Assembly (NCBI GenBank): GCA_947500415.1
Contig: CANMRT010000001.1
Coordinates: 1,266,982-1,330,981 of the forward strand
DNA from: an uncultured Roseicyclus sp.
GTDB taxonomy: Bacteria; Pseudomonadota; Alphaproteobacteria; Rhodobacterales; Rhodobacteraceae
Direction: 5' to 3'
DNA: 64,000 nucleotides
The notes under the pieces were generated by a model. The model saw only the letters and a list, made by a program, of their open reading frames with translations, was not told the DNA's origin and did not search any database. Both the position numbers and the translations under genes were made by a program. Each line of letters begins with the position of its first letter. Position 1 is the stretch's first letter. Of this stretch, positions 52,972-62,558 are shown one piece after another.

Positions 52972-53331
52972 ATGAACGAGATGCCAAGGGAAATCACGAA
53001 TTTCTTTCTTGCGATGCAGGCCGGTGCAATTGGTGCAGACGCTCTGATGGCGCTCTTTGCCGAGGACGCGGTCTATGTCGAGCCGTTCACTGGTGAGGTG
53101 CGCCGCCATGAAGGCCGTGACGCGATTCTCAAGGCTATGGCGCTTGGGTGGGAGATGCCGATGATCGACACGCGGATCGAAGTGCTGTCGGCGCAGGTTG
53201 AAGGCGAGGTGGTAGACCTTGCCTGGGCCTGCCATTCGCCGTCGATCCCGGGCGGGCGCGGGTCCGGGCGCAACCGGTTCATTTTGCGCGAAGGACTGAT
53301 CGTGGAACTGGTCACGGAGCTGGATCAATGA
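52972..53331 (+). CDS. NTF2-like / SnoaL-type small protein
   Basis: The 119-residue product has an NTF2-like pattern: LMALFAEDAVYVEPF near the start, then RHEGRDAI and a closing beta-strand region (NRFILREGLIVELVTELD). Such folds act as small isomerases or ligand binders. GGAGGAAAG precedes the ATG. It overlaps the next gene by 4 bases. Confidence 0.8.
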   Translation: MNEMPREITNFFLAMQAGAIGADALMALFAEDAVYVEPFTGEVRRHEGRDAILKAMALGWEMPMIDTRIEVLSAQVEGEVVDLAWACHSPSIPGGRGSGRNRFILREGLIVELVTELDQ

Positions 53332-53678
53332 GTGACGTCGATGATTGGATGGCGACCTACGACAACCCGATGAAAGAGGTCGTGCAGGCTATGCGCGAGG
53401 TGATCCTGGCCGCCGATCCGCGCGTCACCGAATGCATCAAATGGCAAGCGCCGACCTTTGTCTTTGAAGGCAACATCGCGTCGTTCTTTCCGAAGTCGAG
53501 GAAACACGCGAGCCTTATGTTTCACAAAGGCGCGGAAATACCGGGCGATTTTCCGAACCTCGAAGGCGACGGGAAAGAGGCGCGCAGCTTCAAAGTGGCG
53601 AGCCTGGACGATCTGGAGGCCAAACGGGCCGAGCTTCAGGCCATCGTCCGTGCCTGGATTGTGCTCAAGGGCGGTTAA
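53328..53678 (+). CDS. DUF1801-domain protein (YdhG-like)
   Basis: The 116-residue protein resembles the DUF1801/YjbR-like fold: REVILAADPRVTECIKWQAPTFVFEGNIASF (split motif) and SLMFHKGAEIPG. Function of the family is unsettled; some members are linked to iron or heavy-metal handling. It is translationally coupled to the NTF2-like gene. Confidence 0.85.
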   Translation: MSDVDDWMATYDNPMKEVVQAMREVILAADPRVTECIKWQAPTFVFEGNIASFFPKSRKHASLMFHKGAEIPGDFPNLEGDGKEARSFKVASLDDLEAKRAELQAIVRAWIVLKGG

Positions 53679-53712
53679 CGGCAGCCGCGTCCCCAAATAG
53701 AGATGGTAGAGC

Positions 53713-53736
53713 GCGAGGGGGGATATCCCCCCTCGC
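53713..53736. terminator. Perfect 24-bp palindrome between convergent genes
   Basis: GCGAGGGGGGAT at 53713-53724 is followed directly by its exact inverse to 53736. It lies between the ends of the DUF1801 and binding-protein genes. The strong stem fits a bidirectional terminator, although no T-run follows it. Confidence 0.55.
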
Positions 53737-53772
53737 ATGGGTCGCCCCGGGAAAGGCCCGGGCAAACCCCCC

Positions 53773-55326
53773 TTAGTTTTCAGCGCCGACGTTCACCCAA
53801 CGCAGGATGAAGAAGTTGTCGGGCCGCTGTGTCAGTTCGATCCCATCACGCACACCCCACAGAAGCGGCTGCACATACATCGTGTTGTAGACGGCATCGT
53901 CTTGGATGATCTGTGCCGCTTCATCCAGCATCGCCTGACGGGCGCTGTCGTCGATTTCCGATTGGATCAGCGGCAGAAGCTCATCAATGCGCGGGTTGGA
54001 ATAGCCGCCGAAGTTCCAGGTGCCCAGACGCTCGCCATTGGTGTGGACGAGGAAACGGATGGGATGCTCAGCGTCGAACGTGCCGGGCGACCAGCCAAGC
54101 AGGTACATGTCGAAATTGTCTTCGCGCAGCTCTGGCCAGTAGTTCGAGACCGGCATTGCGTCGAGCGTCGCGGTCAGGCCGACTTGCGCCAACATGGCCA
54201 CGATGGCCTGACAGACGGCTTCGTCGTTCAGGTAGCGGTCGTTGGGGCAGGAGAGCGTGAATTCGGCCCCTTCGGCGCCAGCCTCTGCAATCAGTGACCG
54301 GGCGAGGTCCTGATCATAGGCGGGACGTGCAGATAGGGCCTCGGAATAGCCGCGCATGGCGGGGCTGACGAGTTGGCTCGCCTCTTCCGAGACGCCGCCC
54401 ATGATGGCTTGCAGGATCGCAGGCACGTTCACAGCGTGGCTTACGGCTTGGCGGACCCGGACATCGGCGAAGATGTTCTCGTTGCCGTTCAGCAGGGTCT
54501 CATGGTCGTGGGCGAAGCCCAACATGATCACGCGCGCTTCGATCCCGTCGAGGACATAGACACCATCGGCATCGTTCACCCGCGCGGCGTCTTGCACCGG
54601 CACCGGGTCGATCAGGTCGATGTCGCCTGCCAGAAGGGCCGCCACGGCGGTGGCAGAGTTCTGGATCGGCGTGAAGATGGCCTCGGTCACGTTGTGTTCA
54701 ACCTCGCCCCACCAGCCTTCGAAGGGCACAAGCACGGTCTCAAGGTCCGGCTGGCGCGATTGCAGCATGAAGGCACCGGTGCCGTTCACGTTGCGGGTGG
54801 CGTAGTTTTCCGCGTCGCGGGCAGGGCGCTCGGCGCCGTTCTCGGCTGCCCAACCGCTGTCCATCATCATCCAGTTGGCGATGCTATCAGGGAAGATTGG
54901 CTGCGGGGAGGAGGTCAGGATATCGACCGTGAACTCATCGACGACGACAACGTCGGAGACGGGCGAGAACCAGCTGGAGACATCGCTGTCTTCCGAGCTC
55001 GCGCGCTCGTAGCTGAAGAGGACATCTTCGGCAGTGAAGGCTTCGCCGCCATGGAAGGTCACGCCTTCGCGCAGGTTGAAGCGCCAGCCGGCACCATCGG
55101 GCAGAGGCTCCCAGCTTTCGGCCAATGCGCCTTCGATGGACATGTCGCGACCACGCCGGACAAGGCCCTCATAGACGTTGTTCAAAAAGCCCAGAACAGG
55201 GGCGGAGGACACGGCGTGCGGGTCCATGGTTTGCGGATCGGTCGTGGCGGCCCACCGGAACGTCTCGGCCTGGGCCGGAACAGCGGTGGCCAGCGCAAGG
55301 ACGCTGGCGGTCAAAAGGCGGTTCAT
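53773..55326 (-). CDS. Family 5 ABC substrate-binding protein (DppA-type)
   Basis: A 517-residue secreted binding protein. Signal peptide LLTASVLALATAVPAQA is cleaved before ETFRWA. SBP family 5 motifs follow: TTDPQTMDPHA, GVTFHGGEAFTAEDVLFSYERA and the SRQPDL hinge region. The ATG at 55326 is used; the frame upstream lacks a signal. It lies near, but separated from, the permease operon by three genes, so it may feed that transporter. Confidence 0.93.
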   Translation of the reverse strand: MNRLLTASVLALATAVPAQAETFRWAATTDPQTMDPHAVSSAPVLGFLNNVYEGLVRRGRDMSIEGALAESWEPLPDGAGWRFNLREGVTFHGGEAFTAEDVLFSYERASSEDSDVSSWFSPVSDVVVVDEFTVDILTSSPQPIFPDSIANWMMMDSGWAAENGAERPARDAENYATRNVNGTGAFMLQSRQPDLETVLVPFEGWWGEVEHNVTEAIFTPIQNSATAVAALLAGDIDLIDPVPVQDAARVNDADGVYVLDGIEARVIMLGFAHDHETLLNGNENIFADVRVRQAVSHAVNVPAILQAIMGGVSEEASQLVSPAMRGYSEALSARPAYDQDLARSLIAEAGAEGAEFTLSCPNDRYLNDEAVCQAIVAMLAQVGLTATLDAMPVSNYWPELREDNFDMYLLGWSPGTFDAEHPIRFLVHTNGERLGTWNFGGYSNPRIDELLPLIQSEIDDSARQAMLDEAAQIIQDDAVYNTMYVQPLLWGVRDGIELTQRPDNFFILRWVNVGAEN

Positions 55327-55560
55327 AAGTAGGTCTCTCCCCTGTTTATATCTGGTGCGACCCGGTCCGCCGCTTGGGTCCGAAGGGTGACCCATTGGCG
55401 AGGATAGCACGAGGGGCGCAGATGTCACGAACGCGTGAGGTGAGGCCTCAGTTGGCCTTTCGGTGCGCCGAAATCAGGCAGTGGAAGGTCGTGGCTTGTG
55501 CTGCAATGGTTTAGGATGCTCTATCCAAATGGGGTGAGTTGAAGAGGGTAAGGCACGAAG

Positions 55561-56163
55561 ATGTTCGAGTTTTTCTGGGGTATGGTTGGCAGCCGTCCCG
55601 TTGAATGGATCGCCGTCGCCTGCGGCATCCTGAACGTCAGCCTGATTATCCGACGCTCGATCTGGAATTACCCGTTCGGCTTTGCGGTGGTGACGCTCTA
55701 TTTCTTCATCTTCTGGGAATACCGCCTTTATAGCGACGCGCTGTTGCAGGTTTATTTCTTCGTGATTCAGATCTACGGCCTGTCGGTCTGGCTTAAGGGG
55801 CGCGCGCCGGATGGGCGTGTGATTGTGGCACCGCTGAGCACAGCCCATTTCGCCGGATATCTCGCCGCGACGGGCGTGGTCTGGCTCATCGTCGCAAGCC
55901 TGATGTCGACCTACACCGACGCCGCCGCCCCCTATTGGGACGCCGCAATCGCCGCGTTGAGTGTTACGGCGCAGTTCCTGTTGTCTCGGCGGCATCTGCA
56001 AAGCTGGTATCTGTGGATCGCGGTGGACGTCTTGGCGATCGGCCTGTTCTACACACGCGGGTTGGAACCGACGGCGGCGCTGTACGTGGTGTTCCTTGGC
56101 CTTGCCATCACCGGCCTGATCCAATGGCGACGGGCCGCGGTGGCACAGGACGTGCCTGCATGA
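55561..56163 (+). CDS. pnuC: Nicotinamide riboside transporter PnuC
   Basis: The 200-residue membrane protein has seven predicted helices and the family sequences WIAVACGILNVSLI, WNYPFGFAVVTLYF and HLQSWYLWIAVDVLAIG. It imports nicotinamide riboside down its gradient, pulled by kinase action inside. It overlaps the NadR gene by 4 bases. Confidence 0.93.
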   Translation: MFEFFWGMVGSRPVEWIAVACGILNVSLIIRRSIWNYPFGFAVVTLYFFIFWEYRLYSDALLQVYFFVIQIYGLSVWLKGRAPDGRVIVAPLSTAHFAGYLAATGVVWLIVASLMSTYTDAAAPYWDAAIAALSVTAQFLLSRRHLQSWYLWIAVDVLAIGLFYTRGLEPTAALYVVFLGLAITGLIQWRRAAVAQDVPA

Positions 56164-57185
56164 CAACTCACGGCTTCCTGCTGGGTAAATTCATGCCGCC
56201 CCACGCGGGACATCTGTTCTGCGCCGCGGTTGGGCGTGCGCGTGTTAATGTGATGACGGTATTGGTTTGCAGCCATGATGCTGAGCCCATCAACGGGCAT
56301 CTGCGTGCGGCGTGGATGCAGCGCTGCCTGCCGGGGGCGGGCTACCGGATCGTGCATATGCACCGCGATATTCCGCAAGCGCCTGAGGATCACCCCGATT
56401 TCTGGCCGATCTGGCGTGCGGCGATTGCCGAGCATCACCCGGAGCCGATTGATTGGGTTTTCGGGTCTGATGGATATGTCCACCGCCTTGCGCGTGAGGT
56501 CGGGGCGCAGGCTTTTCCAGTTGATCCTGACCGCCGGGTTGTGCCCGTGTCGGCAACCCAGATCCGAGACAATCCCTTTGCCCACTGGTCCCATGTGCCT
56601 GGCCCGGTGCGGCAGTTCTACCAACGTCGGCTTACCCTGTTGGGGGCTGAAAGTACTGGCAAGACAACGCTGGCGGAGGAGTTGGCGGCGCGCAGCGAAA
56701 CCGTGCCGATCCCGGAATATGGACGGGACTATGATGCCCTGTTTCGGCATGGCGCTACTTGGGAAAGGTCCGATTTTGCGGCGATCATGGAGGGGCACCA
56801 CGCCCTTGCGACAACAATGGCCGAGCGGGGTGGACCGCGGATCGTGGAGGATACGGATGAAGTGCAAACGCTGGTCTGGGCCGAGGCGTTGACGGGGGAG
56901 GTTTCTGACGCCCTGATTGCCCGCGCGCGGACGGCCAGCCAAGGCAAGCGCTACGTGCTTTTGGGGCACGATGTGCCGTGGCAGGACGACGGAACCCGGT
57001 ATTTCCCGGAGCCTGAGAAACGCGCGTGGTTCACTGCACGGTTGGCGCATTGGTTGGACCAGTTCGGGGCTGATTGGCTCAGGATTGACGGCCGCGACAG
57101 GGGCGCGGCCGTTGAAGCGGAATGGGACGCGCTTAATGCACCGTCAGGACCGAGCAGGCTGCACCATGGCCGACTTTCTGGCTGA
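56160..57185 (+). CDS. nadR: Bifunctional NMN adenylyltransferase / nicotinamide riboside kinase NadR-type
   Basis: The 341-residue protein has the nucleotidyltransferase half (GKFMPPHAGHLF, residues 9-20; SATQIRDNP, 131-139) and a kinase half with P-loop GAESTGKTT at 162-170. It phosphorylates nicotinamide riboside and makes NAD from NMN. No N-terminal DNA-binding domain is present, unlike the enterobacterial NadR. Coupling to pnuC explains uptake and trapping. The end overlaps the convergent stress protein gene by 53 bases. Confidence 0.92.
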   Translation: MTTHGFLLGKFMPPHAGHLFCAAVGRARVNVMTVLVCSHDAEPINGHLRAAWMQRCLPGAGYRIVHMHRDIPQAPEDHPDFWPIWRAAIAEHHPEPIDWVFGSDGYVHRLAREVGAQAFPVDPDRRVVPVSATQIRDNPFAHWSHVPGPVRQFYQRRLTLLGAESTGKTTLAEELAARSETVPIPEYGRDYDALFRHGATWERSDFAAIMEGHHALATTMAERGGPRIVEDTDEVQTLVWAEALTGEVSDALIARARTASQGKRYVLLGHDVPWQDDGTRYFPEPEKRAWFTARLAHWLDQFGADWLRIDGRDRGAAVEAEWDALNAPSGPSRLHHGRLSG

Positions 57186-57567
57186 CAGAGCCAAGGAAAA
57201 GGCTTGCCACTGAGCCCAAACCGCGGCGGCCCATGACGATCAGATCGGCATCGTTGAGCTTGGCGATGTGCAGGATCGTGTCGGTCGGGTCGCCCGCGAT
57301 GACGTGGGTGCTGGCAGGGGTCACGTCGGCCTCGGACGCTTGTGTGACAGCGGCCTTCATCACTGTTTTTCCGGCCTCTTCGATCTTGTCCTGCGTCAGG
57401 GGTAGCTCCACCACGGAATAGCCGACCGCGACCATTGTGGTGTCGATCTGTGGGGTGTGAACCAGGTGCAGCTCGGCCCCGAAGGCCTTGGCCAATTCAC
57501 AGGCTGTCGCCAGGGCGTGCTTGGCTAGTTCTGATCCGTCGACGGGGGCGATGATGGTCTTGAACAT
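57133..57567 (-). CDS. Universal stress protein, UspA family
   Basis: The 144-residue product has the Usp fold: IIAPVDGSELAKHALATACELAKAF at the start and the ATP-binding loop VMGRRGLGSVASLFLGSVSQKV (split motif) at the end. Usp proteins support stress survival. It is convergent with and overlaps nadR by 53 bases. Confidence 0.94.
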   Translation of the reverse strand: MFKTIIAPVDGSELAKHALATACELAKAFGAELHLVHTPQIDTTMVAVGYSVVELPLTQDKIEEAGKTVMKAAVTQASEADVTPASTHVIAGDPTDTILHIAKLNDADLIVMGRRGLGSVASLFLGSVSQKVGHGAACSVLTVH

Positions 57568-57674
57568 GGGGTGTCCTTTCCAGACTGTTCGCGCAATTTG
57601 CTGCGCTTTTGAGTCTGGCAGAAGGACAAGGTTGGTGCTTTGAGATGGATCAAGCGGGGGTCAGAAAGGCGGCC

Positions 57675-59774
57675 TCAACCCTTCTTGGAGGGTTTACGGA
57701 ACGGCCGCGCCTCTCCGCCCTGAGGCTTTCCAGATGTCTTGTGCGGCCCCTTCGAGGCCTTGTTTTTGGACTTATGGCGCGGCTTGCGAGAGCCGAGGGA
57801 TTTTCCCGGATCAGACGCGCCGTTGTCAGGCTTTTGGCGCTTCTTGTCGCCCGCCGGAGCGTGGGGCTTGGACTTGGCGCCGTCGCGTTTGGGTTGCGTG
57901 GGCTTTGCCTTGCTATGAGGGGGCTTGGGCTTTTTCGGGCTCTTGCTTTGGACGGGCGCATCGGTGCTGGCAGGTTGGGCCGCGGGCTGCGCTGGGGGTT
58001 TGTCCTTGTGTTTTTGGCGCTTCTTCGCGGGCTTATCCGTTTGGCCCGCGTCATTGGATTTCTGAGGCGCCTTTGCGGGTTTGCCTTTGTGCGGCTTGCG
58101 ATCGGGCGCAGGCGCGTTGGGCGTATGGGCGGCGGCAGGTGGTCCCTTGGGAGAGGCGTCGAAATTGGGGAGGCCCGGCAATTGAGTGAGCGTTGCGCCT
58201 TGCTCCATCGTCATCTCAGGGCCCAGTTCCTGCAGCATGGCCGGGACGGCACCATTGGCGATTTCGATGAAGGTTTCCTGAAACTGGACGCGAATGGCCC
58301 CGATGGAATCCTTCGAGATGCCGGCGTTGCGGCAGATCATCGGCAAAAGCCAACGCGGCTCGGCCCGGTGCTTGCGCCCGAGGGATAGGGAAAACCACGT
58401 GCTTGGCCCGAAGTCGGCATGTTCGCGGGTCTTGCGGGCGGGGCGTTCGCCGGGGGCGGGAACGGCGCTGAGCAGTTCGGGGGCCGAGTGGCGTTCACGG
58501 TAGAGGCGCAAGTAGGCGGCGGCGATCTGTTCGGGTTGGTGGAGGTTCAGCAGCTTCTCGGCGAAGGCGCGTTCTTCGCCGCTGAGCGCATCGTTCCACG
58601 CGGGGTCGGCGAGGATGCGGTCCTCATCACGGGCGCGGATGTCGTCGGGAGAGGGGGGCGTGCCCCATTCAGCCTCAAGCTTGCCGCCCTTGAGCAGGCG
58701 TTGCGCCTTGGCGCGTTGACGGCCCGGGACGATCAGAACGGACGTGCCTTTGCGGCCCGCACGGCCTGTGCGGCCCGAGCGGTGCAGGAGTGACTCGGAA
58801 TTTGAGGGAAGGTCGGCGTGGATCACCAGCTCCAACCCGGGCAGGTCGATGCCACGGGCGGCAACATCGGTGGCGACGCAGACCCGCGCGCGTCCGTCGC
58901 GGAGCGCTTGCAGGGCGTTGGTGCGCTCGGCCTGGCTGAGTTCGCCCGACAACGAGACAACGGAGAGGCCACGGTTGGAAAACTTCGCACTCAGGCGGGC
59001 CACCATGGAGCGGGTATTGGCGAAGACGATGGCGGTCTGAGCCTCATGATAGCGCAGGAGGTTGATGATGGCCTTCTCGATATCGGAGGGCGCGACTTCG
59101 AGGGCGCGGTAGGCGATATCGGAGTGCTGCGTGTCGGCGCTGCCGATCTTGAGGCGCTGCGCGTTGTCCTTTTGGTGGCTCTGCGCAAGTTTGGTGATGC
59201 CGTGGGGCACGGTCGCCGAGAACATCAAGGTGCGCCGGTCGGCGGGTGTTTGGTCGAGGATGAATTCAAGATCCTCGGCAAAGCCCATATCGAGCATTTC
59301 ATCGGCTTCATCGAGTACGACGGTGCGCAGGTCGGACAGGTCGATCACGCCTCGCATGGCGTGGTCGCGAAGGCGTCCGGGGGTGGCGACCACCACATGG
59401 GCACCGCGTTCCAGCGCGCGGCGTTCTGTGCGCGTATCCATGCCGCCCACTGCGGATGCGGTGACAATCCCGGCCTCGGCGAAGAGCCAGTCGAATTCGC
59501 GGCGGACCTGCATGGCCAGCTCGCGCGTGGGGGCGATGACCAGGGCTAGCGGCGTTGCGGCAGGGCCGAAGCGGCCATCAGTGTCGAGGATGTCGCCCGC
59601 CATGGCGAGCCCGAAGCCCACGGTCTTGCCCGAACCGGTTTGCGCCGAGACAAGCAGGTCGATCCCCGAAAGGGCAGGGTCTGAGACCGCCTCTTGAACA
59701 GGGGTCAGGCCGTCATAGCCCTTTTTTTCAAGCGCTGTGGAGAGCGTCTTTGGAACGCCGGAGAAGTCTTGCAT
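57675..59774 (-). CDS. DEAD-box RNA helicase with long basic tail
   Basis: The 699-residue protein has all core motifs: AQTGSGKT, PTRELA, TPGRLRD, LDEADEMLDMG, SAT, and HRSGRTGRAG. A DbpA-like RNA-binding domain follows (FSLSLGRKHRAEPRWLLPMICRNAGI, split). The final 160 residues are Lys/Pro-rich and disordered. It likely remodels rRNA in ribosome assembly or cold response. Length beyond 500 comes from the tail. Confidence 0.93.
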   Translation of the reverse strand: MQDFSGVPKTLSTALEKKGYDGLTPVQEAVSDPALSGIDLLVSAQTGSGKTVGFGLAMAGDILDTDGRFGPAATPLALVIAPTRELAMQVRREFDWLFAEAGIVTASAVGGMDTRTERRALERGAHVVVATPGRLRDHAMRGVIDLSDLRTVVLDEADEMLDMGFAEDLEFILDQTPADRRTLMFSATVPHGITKLAQSHQKDNAQRLKIGSADTQHSDIAYRALEVAPSDIEKAIINLLRYHEAQTAIVFANTRSMVARLSAKFSNRGLSVVSLSGELSQAERTNALQALRDGRARVCVATDVAARGIDLPGLELVIHADLPSNSESLLHRSGRTGRAGRKGTSVLIVPGRQRAKAQRLLKGGKLEAEWGTPPSPDDIRARDEDRILADPAWNDALSGEERAFAEKLLNLHQPEQIAAAYLRLYRERHSAPELLSAVPAPGERPARKTREHADFGPSTWFSLSLGRKHRAEPRWLLPMICRNAGISKDSIGAIRVQFQETFIEIANGAVPAMLQELGPEMTMEQGATLTQLPGLPNFDASPKGPPAAAHTPNAPAPDRKPHKGKPAKAPQKSNDAGQTDKPAKKRQKHKDKPPAQPAAQPASTDAPVQSKSPKKPKPPHSKAKPTQPKRDGAKSKPHAPAGDKKRQKPDNGASDPGKSLGSRKPRHKSKNKASKGPHKTSGKPQGGEARPFRKPSKKG

Positions 59775-59869
59775 GGATCACCAAATGCCGGGGAAGCCGT
59801 GGCCCTAGTGGGTTTTGCTCGCGGTGTATAGCCCGGGCGGTGGGCGTTTGGTGCATGGGGCCAAGAAAA

Positions 59870-59895
59870 AGCCCGGCGATTTGCACCGCCGGGCT
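59870..59895 (-). terminator. Rho-independent terminator after the second binding-protein gene
   Basis: AGCCCGGCG (59870-59878) pairs with CGCCGGGCT (59887-59895), and on the minus strand the stem is followed by TTTTTC. It lies 23 bases after the stop of the binding-protein gene. Confidence 0.88.
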
Positions 59896-59918
59896 TTCTG
59901 TTTGGTAAGGCGTGATCC

Positions 59919-61508
59919 TCAGTTCAGCTCGAAATACTTGAACAGGACTTGATCGTCGGCATCCACCAGTGAGGACCAGGCATCGGAGATGCCCCAGTTC
60001 AGGACCTGGTTGTGGATGGGCAGATAGATCAGCTCTTCCTCGGACATCGCAAAGAGCTCCGCGATGGTGGCGTTGCGCGCCTCAAGGTCGGTCTCGGACG
60101 ACAGCGAGACGATCATATCGTTCATCTCTGGGTTGTCGAAACGCGTGCCGTTCCACGAGCCGCGGCCTTCCGAGCGGCCGTGATAGAGGAAGTTGAAGAT
60201 GTATTCCGCGTCATAGGTCGGAACGCCCCAGCCGAGAAGATAGAAGTCGGTCTCGAGGTTGGCGATCAGCGGGAAGTGCTGCGCGCGGGGCAGGGCGGAG
60301 AGGTTCACCGTAATGCCCAATTGCGCGAACATGCCGACGGCAGCCTGGCAGATCGCCTCGTCATTGACGTAGCGGTCGTTGGGGCAGTCGAGCTGGATCG
60401 TGAAGCCGTCGGGATAGCCTGCTTCAGCCATCAGGGCACGGGCGGCCTCGATGTCATAGGCGGGATGTTCGTCGAGCTCAGCCGTCCAGCCGTTTACGGG
60501 CGGGGGCGACAGGACACCGGCGGGCGCGGATTGGCCCCGCATCACGATCTGCTGGATCGCTTCGCGGTTGATGGCGATGTCCATGGCTTGACGCACGCGG
60601 ACATCGGCCAGCGGGTTGGCACCGTCAACATCATCAAGCGTGAGGTCGTCGTCGCCGACGTTCATGCCGAAGAAGATCACGCGGTTCTGGGGGCCAGACA
60701 GAAGGCCGATGCCATCGGCGGCTTCCACACGCTCAAGGTCCTGCACCGGCACGTCCTGAATGAAGTCGACTTCACCGCCCAGGAATGCAGCCAGACGGGT
60801 GGCGGGGTTCTGGATCGGCGTGAAGACGATCTGGGTGATGTCCATCGGATATTCATCCGCGCCCCAGTAATCGGCATTCGCGTTCAGCACGGTTTCCGTG
60901 TCCGGCGTACGGCTTTCCAGAACGAATGGCCCGGTGCCGTTGACGTTGCGTGCGGCAAACGTGTCTTCACCGCCTGCGAAATCCTGAACGTTTTCCGAGC
61001 CATTCTCGGTCGTCCAGCCCTCGTCCATCATGAAAATGTTGGTGAGGTTGTTCGGCAGAAGCGGGTTGGGGCCGTCGGTTTCAATCTCAACCGTGTAGTC
61101 GCCCGTGGCGCGGACTTCGACGACGCCGGAGAGGAGTTCCTTGAAGTTCGACGTCTCCTGCATGGCGCGGTTCAGCGAGAACACCACGTCGGATGCATCG
61201 AACGACTCGCCCCCGTGGAACGTGACGCCTTCGCGGATCTGGAAGACCCAGACATTGGGGTTGTCAGCGGACGGCTCCCATGAGGTGGCAAGCGTCGGCA
61301 CCATGGCGCCGGTCATGTCGTTGAGCACGAGCGGTTCATAAATCTGGTGCATGAGGGTCGTGGTCGGGCCCTCATTTTGCGAATGGGGATCGAGCGTGAG
61401 CGCTTCGGCGGCGCGGGCCCATCGCAGGGTCTCGGCATTCAGGGTAGTGGCCGTCAGGGCAGTCGTGGCCAGAAGGGCCGCGCTGAAGGCGGTGAAACGG
61501 TTCATCAT
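59919..61508 (-). CDS. Family 5 ABC substrate-binding protein, second copy
   Basis: The 529-residue secreted protein has a signal peptide (TAFSAALLATTALTATTLNA) followed by LRWARAAEALTLDPHS. Family 5 motifs include GVTFHGGESFDASDVVFSLNRA. It resembles the binding protein at 53773-55326 over its full length, so the two arose by duplication. No permease genes lie beside it. Two ATGs are adjacent (61508 and 61505). Confidence 0.93.
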   Translation of the reverse strand: MMNRFTAFSAALLATTALTATTLNAETLRWARAAEALTLDPHSQNEGPTTTLMHQIYEPLVLNDMTGAMVPTLATSWEPSADNPNVWVFQIREGVTFHGGESFDASDVVFSLNRAMQETSNFKELLSGVVEVRATGDYTVEIETDGPNPLLPNNLTNIFMMDEGWTTENGSENVQDFAGGEDTFAARNVNGTGPFVLESRTPDTETVLNANADYWGADEYPMDITQIVFTPIQNPATRLAAFLGGEVDFIQDVPVQDLERVEAADGIGLLSGPQNRVIFFGMNVGDDDLTLDDVDGANPLADVRVRQAMDIAINREAIQQIVMRGQSAPAGVLSPPPVNGWTAELDEHPAYDIEAARALMAEAGYPDGFTIQLDCPNDRYVNDEAICQAAVGMFAQLGITVNLSALPRAQHFPLIANLETDFYLLGWGVPTYDAEYIFNFLYHGRSEGRGSWNGTRFDNPEMNDMIVSLSSETDLEARNATIAELFAMSEEELIYLPIHNQVLNWGISDAWSSLVDADDQVLFKYFELN

Positions 61509-61678
61509 TGTCTTCTCCCGGTTGGTCCCCGTGTCTGGGGTCAGTCCTCTCCCTCAAACGAGGGAGTATCAGACGTTGCTGATGGGGGGAGAGTATTGGG
61601 GGATTTCGAAATGTCCAGCGGGCTTGGCGATTGGCACGTCTCTGATTAAATCAGCAGGGGGACATTGGAAGGGACAAG

Positions 61679-62113
61679 ATGATGGAAACCGAATTCACGC
61701 CCTGGGCGTCGCTGGCAGGCGGCGCAATGATTGGGTTGGCTGCGGTGCTGTTGATGGCGGTTGCAGGCCGGGTCATGGGGGCGACGGGCATTCTGGCGGG
61801 CGCTTTGCTGCCCGCGTCGCGCGAAGACGGCGCGTGGCGGTGGGTGATGATCGCGGGGATGGTGACGGCGCCGTCGCTGTATCTGCTGGCGACGGGAAGT
61901 TGGCCCGAGATTACGGTGCCGGTGAGCACGCCGATGCTGATTGTCGGCGGGTTTCTGGTGGGCGTTGGCGTGACCTTTGGTGGCGGCTGCACGTCTGGCC
62001 ACGGGGTCTGCGGGATCGCACGGCTTTCGGTGCGGTCCATCGTGGCGACGGGGGTGTTCATGGTCGCCTGTGTGGTGACGGTCTACGTCATCCGTCACGT
62101 GGTGGGGGTGTAA
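61679..62113 (+). CDS. YeeE/YedE-type sulfur transport protein, first half
   Basis: A 144-residue membrane protein with four helices and the cysteine-bearing loop GVTFGGGCTSGHGVCGIARLS (split), characteristic of YeeE/YedE/TsuA-type transporters of thiosulfate or related sulfur compounds. A second such protein follows 3 bases later, and together they resemble one full transporter. The ATG at 61679 is followed directly by another at 61682. Confidence 0.9.
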   Translation: MMETEFTPWASLAGGAMIGLAAVLLMAVAGRVMGATGILAGALLPASREDGAWRWVMIAGMVTAPSLYLLATGSWPEITVPVSTPMLIVGGFLVGVGVTFGGGCTSGHGVCGIARLSVRSIVATGVFMVACVVTVYVIRHVVGV

Positions 62114-62116
62114 GAA

Positions 62117-62548
62117 ATGCGGCTGGTTTTGATCTTTTTCATCGGTGCACTTTTCGGACTTGGCATCGTGATCTCTGGCATGGGCAACCCGGCCAAGGTG
62201 GTGAATTTCTTCGACATCGCGGGCACGTGGGACCCCAGCCTGATCTTTGTGATGAGCGGTGCGCTGGCGGTGACATTCGTGGGCTACCGCGTGCTTGTGC
62301 CGACACAGCGCCCCTTGTTTGACACGTCTTTCCACCTTCCCGTGGCCAAGCAGATCGACCGGCGGCTGGTTCTGGGCGCCACAACCTTTGGTGTGGGTTG
62401 GGGCATTGCGGGGTTCTGCCCCGGTGGTGCCTTGCCTGTTCTGGGCGCTTTCGATGCGCCAGTCTGGGTGTTCACGGGTGCGCTGATTGCGGGTATCCTT
62501 GCGGCACGGCTGTTGCCCGGCCTGCTGGCCCGGCGCGCGTCAATCTAG
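62117..62548 (+). CDS. YeeE/YedE-type sulfur transport protein, second half
   Basis: The 143-residue membrane protein has IVISGMGNPAKVVNFFDIAGTWDPSL (split) near the start and GIAGFCPGGALPVLGA with the cysteine near the end. It is the usual partner of the first YeeE/YedE protein. The gap to the hydrolase gene is 10 bases. Confidence 0.9.
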   Translation: MRLVLIFFIGALFGLGIVISGMGNPAKVVNFFDIAGTWDPSLIFVMSGALAVTFVGYRVLVPTQRPLFDTSFHLPVAKQIDRRLVLGATTFGVGWGIAGFCPGGALPVLGAFDAPVWVFTGALIAGILAARLLPGLLARRASI

Positions 62549-62558
62549 GGAGGCTGCG

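Noticed and set aside
51425-52975. 516-residue Asp/Gly/His-rich plus-strand open frame
   Set aside because: It lies opposite DppB and LuxR-type genes with good motifs; its low-complexity composition is typical of shadows in GC-rich DNA.
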